A DNA stretch of 64,000 nt from CAYRES01 sp964423425 (GTDB lineage Bacteria > Actinomycetota > Thermoleophilia > RBG-16-64-13): NCBI GenBank assembly GCA_964423425.1, contig CAYRES010000001.1, positions 1 to 64,000 on the forward strand. The letters are read 5' to 3'. The translations under genes and the position numbers were made by a program. Shown here piece after piece: positions 59,297 through 64,000 of the stretch (the first letter of the stretch is position 1; each line of letters begins with the position of its first letter). The notes beneath the pieces were generated by a model, which did no database searches, had not been told where the DNA came from, and saw only the letters and a list, made by a program, of their open reading frames with translations.

Positions 59297-59947
59297 ATGA
59301 CCGCGATCGGCCACCACCGGCGTCTGCGGCGGGTGCTGGGGTACCTCCGCCCTTTCAAGATGCCCGGCGTACCCACCGTCCCCGGCTTTGTGGCTCATGC
59401 CGCGCTTCGTCGGCCTGGGCTCGTACCGGTATGGTTCCGTTGGCGGGCTGCGTCTCTCGGTCTCGGTCTGGTGGTGGCGCGCTCGTGTGCGCAGGCGGCA
59501 CACCCACTGGCCCCGTCGCTGCACGAGACTTCAGCCGCAAGAGCGAGGGCCGACGACGAGACGTGGGCCGGCGGGGGCAGGGGCGGCATGGGCGCCCTTC
59601 TGCAGACCATCGGCTATGAACAGGGCTTGGCTCTCAGCCGGGGGCTGGGATACGGCGTCGACCCGGCTGAGTGCGCTCGGGCGGTGGCCTTGGCCAACCG
59701 TCTCTTCGGCATCAGAGCACGGGCGGTGGTCGAGGGACCAGGCCTGGCGCGGGTCGTCACACCTGGATGTCTCTGGTCCCGTACCGCGTTCTGGGGCAGA
59801 CGTCCCTGCGGTGCCTTCTCTCGCTACGAGCACGGCTTGGTGGCAGGAATGAACCCTCACGTCTCCCACCACCATGTGAGCAAGGTCACGCGGGGTGACG
59901 AGTACTGCGTCGGAGTGTACTCGTGGAGGCCGGGGGCCGCCCTCTGA
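59297..59947 (+). CDS. ATC-hydrolase-like cysteine protein, unknown function
   Basis: 216 residues from ATG 59297, 23 bases after pilT. The first 90 residues are basic and variable. The rest holds GYGVDPAECARAVALANRLFG and then a cysteine pattern C158...CGAFSRYEHG (C171)...TRGDEYCVGVYSW (C204). This layout resembles the L-2-amino-thiazoline-4-carboxylate hydrolase fold and the protein at 3760-4335. No membrane helix is certain. The ribosome site is weak, so the start could be further inside. I cannot assign a substrate. The long in-frame reading upstream runs through pilT in another frame and is not used. Confidence 0.55.
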   Translation: MTAIGHHRRLRRVLGYLRPFKMPGVPTVPGFVAHAALRRPGLVPVWFRWRAASLGLGLVVARSCAQAAHPLAPSLHETSAARARADDETWAGGGRGGMGALLQTIGYEQGLALSRGLGYGVDPAECARAVALANRLFGIRARAVVEGPGLARVVTPGCLWSRTAFWGRRPCGAFSRYEHGLVAGMNPHVSHHHVSKVTRGDEYCVGVYSWRPGAAL

Positions 59948-59993
59948 GCCGCGCCGATGGCGGTGTGGCGGCCTGTCCGCCCGGAGGGGTGGG

Positions 59994-60368
59994 CTAGTAT
60001 CTCCGCCGGCGTGGCTTCGACCGGCGCCCACCGGTAAGGATGTTCATGAGGGAAGCGATGACCGAGATGACGAGCGCCGCCAGCACGGCCCAGCCGAAGT
60101 TCTCCACGTTCATGAGTTCGCCCATGATCCAGGCGAGGAGCATGAGAATGGCTGCGTTGAGCACGAGCGTGAAGAGCCCCAGCGTGATGAGGTTGAGGGG
60201 AAGCGTGAGCAGGCGGAGCAGCGGCCGGACGGTCGAGTTCAGTATGCCCAGCAGTACAGCGGCGAGCAGAATGGCGTAGAAGGAGGCGAACTCGAGGTGG
60301 GGCCGGAACAGCCACGCTGCGACGCCGATGGCGACCGTGTTGGCGATGAATCGCACAACGAATCTCAT
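59994..60368 (-). CDS. phage-holin-4-like (YvlD-type) small membrane protein
   Basis: 124 residues from ATG 60368, with GGGAGGTG 6 bases upstream. Four membrane helices carry the family pattern: FIANTVAIGVAAWLF, ILLAAVLLGILNSTVRPLLRLLTLPLNLITLG, LVLNAAILMLLAW and WAVLAALVISVIASLMNI. It ends in a basic tail (GGRRSKPRRRRY). Despite the family name, such proteins are chromosomal and linked to envelope stress in other bacteria. It follows the WYL regulator gene on the same strand after 37 bases, so it may be in one transcript. Confidence 0.88.
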   Translation of the reverse strand: MRFVVRFIANTVAIGVAAWLFRPHLEFASFYAILLAAVLLGILNSTVRPLLRLLTLPLNLITLGLFTLVLNAAILMLLAWIMGELMNVENFGWAVLAALVISVIASLMNILTGGRRSKPRRRRY

Positions 60369-60405
60369 CACGTGCACCTCCCGGCCGTCCCTCGGTGGAA
60401 CCGCC

Positions 60406-62607
60406 TCACTCCTCGTACGCACGGCGCAGGCGTTCAGCCGTGTCGGCGACTTCCACCCGCAGATCCGCGGGGGAGACCAGCACTGCGCGCCCGGCCAAGC
60501 GAAGTAACTCGGTGGCAAGCCAGCGGCGATCAAGGAAGGGAAGGGTCACCTCCACTTCTCCCGTGGAAGTCTTTCGCGCGGCGAGTCCTAAGTCCTCCAT
60601 GAAGGGCACCTCTTCGGCCGAGGTCCTGAGGACGGCCCAGCCGAGTCGTGATCTCCCCGGCGCGATCATGCTCGGCTTGGCCGGTGCTTCCGAACGGTCC
60701 TCGGGAGAGGCCGGCCGGTGTGTAGAAGGCCAGAGCTCGCTCCGTAAGGCGAAGGTCTCCTCGAGGAGCGTGGCGCTTCGTATAAGGTCCAGCCTGAAAG
60801 TGCGTCTGTCGTCTGCCTTGCGGCAGAAGGCTTCGAGATACCAACTGTCCCGGGAGCGATGTAGGACGTGAGGCTCCACTGTGCGCAGGGCGAGGCGTTC
60901 GCTGGAGCGGGTGTAGTACTCGATGTCGACCAGTCGTTGGGAGCGGATGGCCTCGTTGAGTGTGCAGAGGACGAGAGAGTCTATGCAATGGGGGCTTTCC
61001 AAGCGGACATCACCGCTTGCCGGCACTCCCTCGCACACCGCGGCGATCTTCTCTCGGGCCGAGGCGACGGAAGCATGGCCGCGCAGAGGGACGTCCGGGC
61101 CCACGAGGTCGAGGGCGAGCAAGAGGGCTTTGGCCATGAGAGGGGTGAGGCGGGCGGGGGCGGAGAGGTGATCACTCAGGGCTTCGTTGATGACGAGAAC
61201 CCGGTCCTTCTCCAGCTCGGCAAAAATGACGTACTGGCCCCCGCCGGAGTTCACGACGTTGAGCAGTGAGATGTCTTCAGCAACCTCTGCCCGCGTGAGC
61301 CCGAGGTCTCTCGTGATGCGGGCGAGGGGAACGGCATCGTCCCGGCCCACCTCTAGCAGGTAGTAGAGGAGGGTGAGGGCCCTACCCAGGCGGTCGGGAG
61401 ACACTGCCGCCGAGGAACGGGCCTGCTTCTCCCTCGCTTCCGGAGCGACGGGGTCGAGGGAAGTGGTGGATGTCATGGCCGGCCTCCCGCCGCCGGTCGA
61501 ATCTGTAGCACCGGCTCGGTCCGGGGTGACGGCGGGTACCTCCGCAGCCGCACCCGGCTGTGCGCCGCCTGCCGTGGACGGCTCGCCCGTGGCGGCGGTG
61601 CTCGGGAGCCGGTGGCTGTCACGGATGCGCTGCAACACCTGGAGCATGAAGCTGCGGAGGCTCGGGGGGTGTTCGATGGTCACCTTCGAACCCAGGCCCA
61701 GCACGAAGGAGACGAGGGCGTCCGCGTCGGCATACGGAGTGTCGAACAGCGCACTGCCGTCCTCGTACCACTGCACCACCCTCATGCGTGGGTAGGTGCG
61801 CTCCAGCCACCAGGACACGTCTTCGTCGGCTCTCAGACGGGCGTTACCCTTGTGTTCGCCGAGTAGCCAAGGCGGGCGGGCCAAGTAGGCGTCTGAATCG
61901 AAGTCCCGAGGTGGGGGAAAGTCGCTCTTCTTCTTGCTCTTGTGGCGGAGCAGACCCTCTATGCGGCTGACCCTGAACATGCGATTGGCATCACGGCTGT
62001 GATCTCGTCCCACCGTGTACCAGTGGCCTCCGATGAGGAACAGTCCGTACGGATCGATGGTGCGCTCTCTGGCTGTGGTCTGCCCCGGTTTCCGGTAGTT
62101 GAACACGACCGTCTTTCGTCTCGTGACGGCCGCCTCCAGTCGGTCGAGAAGCCGCCCATACCGGGAGCCTTCCTCGTCGGAGTCGAGGATGACAGCTACG
62201 CGGGCCATCTCGTCCGCATAGGAGGTGGGCGTACCCCGGGTCAGATTGGCGAGGGCCAAGCGGAGGGGACGCTCGTAGGCGAACCTACCCTGCAGGAGAT
62301 AGAGGGCCGCCCGGAGAGCCGTCAGCTCCTCGTCGGTCAATGCGAGATCGGGGAGGTAGTAGTTCTCCTTGGGCAGGTAGTAGGCTTCGGAGATGCTATC
62401 GTCGGCGGACACGCTCTCGATGGCTATACCCGTGGCTGCGAGGTCAGCGCGGTCCTCGAAGAACCTCTTCTTAAAGGCGACATCGCTCATCGTGGCATAA
62501 CCCTCGACCACGCTCTGTATCTCCGCGGGCTGTGCCGGCCACGTGCGATTGAGGAGGAACGAGACCAGGGAGAGTTGGCGAATGAGCTTTTCGTCGTCCT
62601 TCTTCAT
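60406..62607 (-). CDS. double WYL-domain transcriptional regulator (fused PafB/PafC-like)
   Basis: 733 residues. Two complete modules, each with a winged helix-turn-helix, a WYL domain and a C-terminal WCX region, are joined by a linker of about 70 residues rich in alanine, proline and serine (about 330-400). First module: LIRQLSLVSFLLNR, then FNYRKPG...IDPYGLFLIGGHWYTVGRD. Second: RLGRALTLLYYLLEVG, then EYYTRSSERLALRTVEPHVLHRSRDSWYLEAFC. In Actinomycetota the separate PafB and PafC proteins form a heterodimer that turns on the LexA-independent DNA-damage response, and natural fusions are known. A TACACT box 11 bases before the ATG suggests a leaderless transcript. The divergent neighbour is a nuclease gene. 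Confidence 0.92.
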   Translation of the reverse strand: MKKDDEKLIRQLSLVSFLLNRTWPAQPAEIQSVVEGYATMSDVAFKKRFFEDRADLAATGIAIESVSADDSISEAYYLPKENYYLPDLALTDEELTALRAALYLLQGRFAYERPLRLALANLTRGTPTSYADEMARVAVILDSDEEGSRYGRLLDRLEAAVTRRKTVVFNYRKPGQTTARERTIDPYGLFLIGGHWYTVGRDHSRDANRMFRVSRIEGLLRHKSKKKSDFPPPRDFDSDAYLARPPWLLGEHKGNARLRADEDVSWWLERTYPRMRVVQWYEDGSALFDTPYADADALVSFVLGLGSKVTIEHPPSLRSFMLQVLQRIRDSHRLPSTAATGEPSTAGGAQPGAAAEVPAVTPDRAGATDSTGGGRPAMTSTTSLDPVAPEAREKQARSSAAVSPDRLGRALTLLYYLLEVGRDDAVPLARITRDLGLTRAEVAEDISLLNVVNSGGGQYVIFAELEKDRVLVINEALSDHLSAPARLTPLMAKALLLALDLVGPDVPLRGHASVASAREKIAAVCEGVPASGDVRLESPHCIDSLVLCTLNEAIRSQRLVDIEYYTRSSERLALRTVEPHVLHRSRDSWYLEAFCRKADDRRTFRLDLIRSATLLEETFALRSELWPSTHRPASPEDRSEAPAKPSMIAPGRSRLGWAVLRTSAEEVPFMEDLGLAARKTSTGEVEVTLPFLDRRWLATELLRLAGRAVLVSPADLRVEVADTAERLRRAYEE

Positions 62608-62618
62608 GTCACAAGCTT

Positions 62619-62624
62619 AGTGTA
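62619..62624 (-). promoter_or_regulatory. -10 box for the WYL regulator gene
   Basis: TACACT on the minus strand is followed by 11 bases and the ATG at 62607, without a ribosome site. No clear -35 box is seen; regulation by an activator is possible. Confidence 0.4.
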
Positions 62625-62652
62625 CCAGCCTGTTTCCGTCCGACCCCTGGGT

Positions 62653-62658
62653 TAAAAT
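62653..62658 (+). promoter_or_regulatory. -10 box for the nuclease gene, leaderless type
   Basis: TAAAAT is followed by 7 bases and then the ATG at 62666, the expected geometry for a transcript starting on the start codon. No ribosome site or convincing -35 box is present. The PafBC-type response uses a -26 element with a normal -10; I could not confirm such an element here. Confidence 0.45.
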
Positions 62659-62665
62659 CAGAACC

Positions 62666-64000
62666 ATGAGACCGGGCGCGACGGCCGGCCGCCCTGACGG
62701 CCGGAACTCAGGTATACATCTGCTCACCGGCCCCCCCAACTCGGGGAAACTCGGCTGGGTGATGCGGTGGTGGCTGGCGTACCGGGAGCGCTCGCCCCTC
62801 GTGGTGGTCCCGTCCCGGCCCGATGCTGCGGTCGTGCTTCTCGAGCTCCTCGAACGCGCCGGGGCTGTTCTCGGCGATGACCCCGTCATTACGTTCGAGA
62901 CTCTCTCCGAATTGATGTTGGCGCCGGCCTCACCGGTAGAGGTTCGTCTTCTGGGAGGGCTGGAGGAGGAGTTGGTGTGGTCAGCAGCTCTCGAACGGGC
63001 GGAGTTGGAAGCGCTCTCGTATCTCCGTGACGTACCGGGAGGGGCGCGTGCGGTGGGTTCCGTGCTCAAAGAGATCGAGGAGGGCGCCCTCGGCGCCTCC
63101 GAGGCCAAGACCGCGCTTGAGCGGTGGGCGAAGGGTTCGGGTACCGGAGATTCGGTCGCCGCTGATATCTGCCGCATCTATGAGCAGTATCGTCACCTGT
63201 GCGGCGAAAGGCGGGTCGTTGCCCCATCATTTCGGGTTCGTTCCGCCGCGCAGACAGGCACCACCTGGCGACGGCCGGTGGCCTGCTATGGGTTCAATTC
63301 GTTCACGCCTGTGCAGAGAGCGTTGCTCCTGAGCCTGTCCGAGTCCGTCCCGGTGGTGGTGACCCTCCCCTACGAAGAGGGGCGGGCGGCGGCACGCGCC
63401 GTGGCCGCCGAGTGTGAGGAGTGGCAGGCGCACGCCGACGAGTGGGAGCGCCTGCCTGCGCAGACCACAGCCTACTCTTCGCTCCAGCTTGCGTATCTTG
63501 AGCGTGCCTTCATGCAGGAGGGCGATACGGGGGCACCGCCGCAGGCGGCTTTCCCCCCTCAGGCACACTGTGGGGAGGGGGTGGAAGCGGGTAACGCTCC
63601 TCCGTCCGGCGGAAGCGAGCCTGGGGAGGTCAGGGTGCTTGTGTCCGCGGGGCGCAGGCATGAGGCCGAGCTTGTGCTCCAAGAGACTGTGCAGCTTCTG
63701 CGTTCCGGCTTTCGTCCGGCAGACATCGCACTGCTCGTGCGGAGCACCGCACCGTGGTCCGGCCTCCTCCAGCGGGTGTTCGATTCGGCGCACATACCTC
63801 TGCGCATGGATGCACAGGTGGAGTTCGGCCATACCGGCCTCGGCCATGCGCTCATCCAGGCGTGCCGCTCGGCCCTCGAGGGCACAGATGCAGGTGTCCG
63901 TGCTTTCTTGCGCACCCCCTATCACGAGCTTCCCCCCTCCCAGGTCGACCTGCTTGAACGGTCGTTTTCGTATTCACCTCTCGAGGACACCGGTTTCCTG
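62666..64000 (+). CDS. AddB/RecB-like PD-(D/E)XK nuclease-helicase, N-terminal part (runs off the window)
   Basis: The frame stays open for 445 codons to the last base, so the gene is cut by the window edge. The N-terminus GIHLLTGPPNSGKLGWVMRW resembles the P-loop of AddB-type proteins, but the residue after GK is L instead of S or T, so ATP use is uncertain. VVVPSRPDAAVVL, CYGFNSFTPVQRALLLSL and PADIALLVRSTAPWSGLLQRVF match the UvrD-like helicase layout of the AddB family. The nuclease domain and iron-sulfur cysteines would lie beyond 64000. AddB works with AddA to process double-strand breaks. It starts 58 bases from the divergent WYL regulator. The family call rests on motif layout. Confidence 0.75.
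   Translation, partial: MRPGATAGRPDGRNSGIHLLTGPPNSGKLGWVMRWWLAYRERSPLVVVPSRPDAAVVLLELLERAGAVLGDDPVITFETLSELMLAPASPVEVRLLGGLEEELVWSAALERAELEALSYLRDVPGGARAVGSVLKEIEEGALGASEAKTALERWAKGSGTGDSVAADICRIYEQYRHLCGERRVVAPSFRVRSAAQTGTTWRRPVACYGFNSFTPVQRALLLSLSESVPVVVTLPYEEGRAAARAVAAECEEWQAHADEWERLPAQTTAYSSLQLAYLERAFMQEGDTGAPPQAAFPPQAHCGEGVEAGNAPPSGGSEPGEVRVLVSAGRRHEAELVLQETVQLLRSGFRPADIALLVRSTAPWSGLLQRVFDSAHIPLRMDAQVEFGHTGLGHALIQACRSALEGTDAGVRAFLRTPYHELPPSQVDLLERSFSYSPLEDTGFL

Overview
The window looks like a chromosomal segment of a high-GC, monoderm Actinomycetota-type bacterium. The class cannot be fixed from sequence alone. Reasons for the assignment: actinobacterial gene neighbourhoods (holA-rpsT-murJ, lepA...hemW-hrcA-dnaJ-prmA), a CwlM-type amidase with two peptidoglycan-binding domains, a fused PafB/PafC-like double WYL regulator, a heliorhodopsin (a family described mainly in monoderms), and several apparently leaderless genes with a TAnnnT box 7-11 bases before the start codon. 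Anaerobic or fermentative metabolism is suggested by rubrerythrin, ADP-forming acyl-CoA synthetases, a giant 2-hydroxyacyl-CoA dehydratase activase-type protein and the ornithine-fermentation thiolase OrtAB. No phage, insertion sequence or CRISPR array was seen.

Layout. 1-2.2 kb: two tandem universal stress proteins facing a heliorhodopsin. 2.3-8.4 kb: LytM/M23 hydrolase, a cysteine-rich DUF6125-like protein, an alpha/beta hydrolase, an unusual DEAD-box-like helicase and rubrerythrin. 8.6-15 kb: competence genes comEA-comEC, then holA, rpsT (opposite strand) and murJ. 15-18.4 kb: hisG (minus), lepA and a small membrane protein. 18.4-21.8 kb: a 616-base intergenic stretch followed by an opuC-type osmolyte ABC transporter with patchy low GC; it sits inside the otherwise conserved lepA-hemW order. 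21.9-28 kb: hemW-hrcA-dnaJ-prmA-rnr. 28-33.6 kb: an UlaG-like metallo-hydrolase, then marR with a two-gene heterodimeric ABC exporter. 33.6-42 kb: a cyclase-family hydrolase, smpB, ADP-forming acetyl-CoA synthetase, alanine dehydrogenase, ortA-ortB, alanine racemase and a nitroreductase. 42.2-42.6 kb: tmRNA. 43-51 kb: activase, second ADP-forming synthetase and a MidA-like methyltransferase, tightly packed. 51-64 kb: membrane PP2C phosphatase, CapA-like protein, CwlM-like amidase, NlpC/P60 hydrolase, histone-deacetylase-like enzyme, PilT, a second cysteine-rich protein, a small holin-4-like membrane protein, the double WYL regulator and, divergently, the start of an AddB/RecB-like nuclease that runs off the end.

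How genes may work together. The 34.9-41.5 kb block reads as a catabolic module. OrtAB cleaves 2-amino-4-oxopentanoate to acetyl-CoA and D-alanine, Alr turns D- to L-alanine, Ald deaminates it to pyruvate, and the ADP-forming synthetase recovers ATP from acetyl-CoA. smpB and ssrA (trans-translation) lie 7.7 kb apart. Two cell-wall hydrolases of different catalytic class share a PcsB-like coiled-coil module. The WYL regulator and the nuclease share a 58-base divergent promoter region, which suggests a DNA-damage link.
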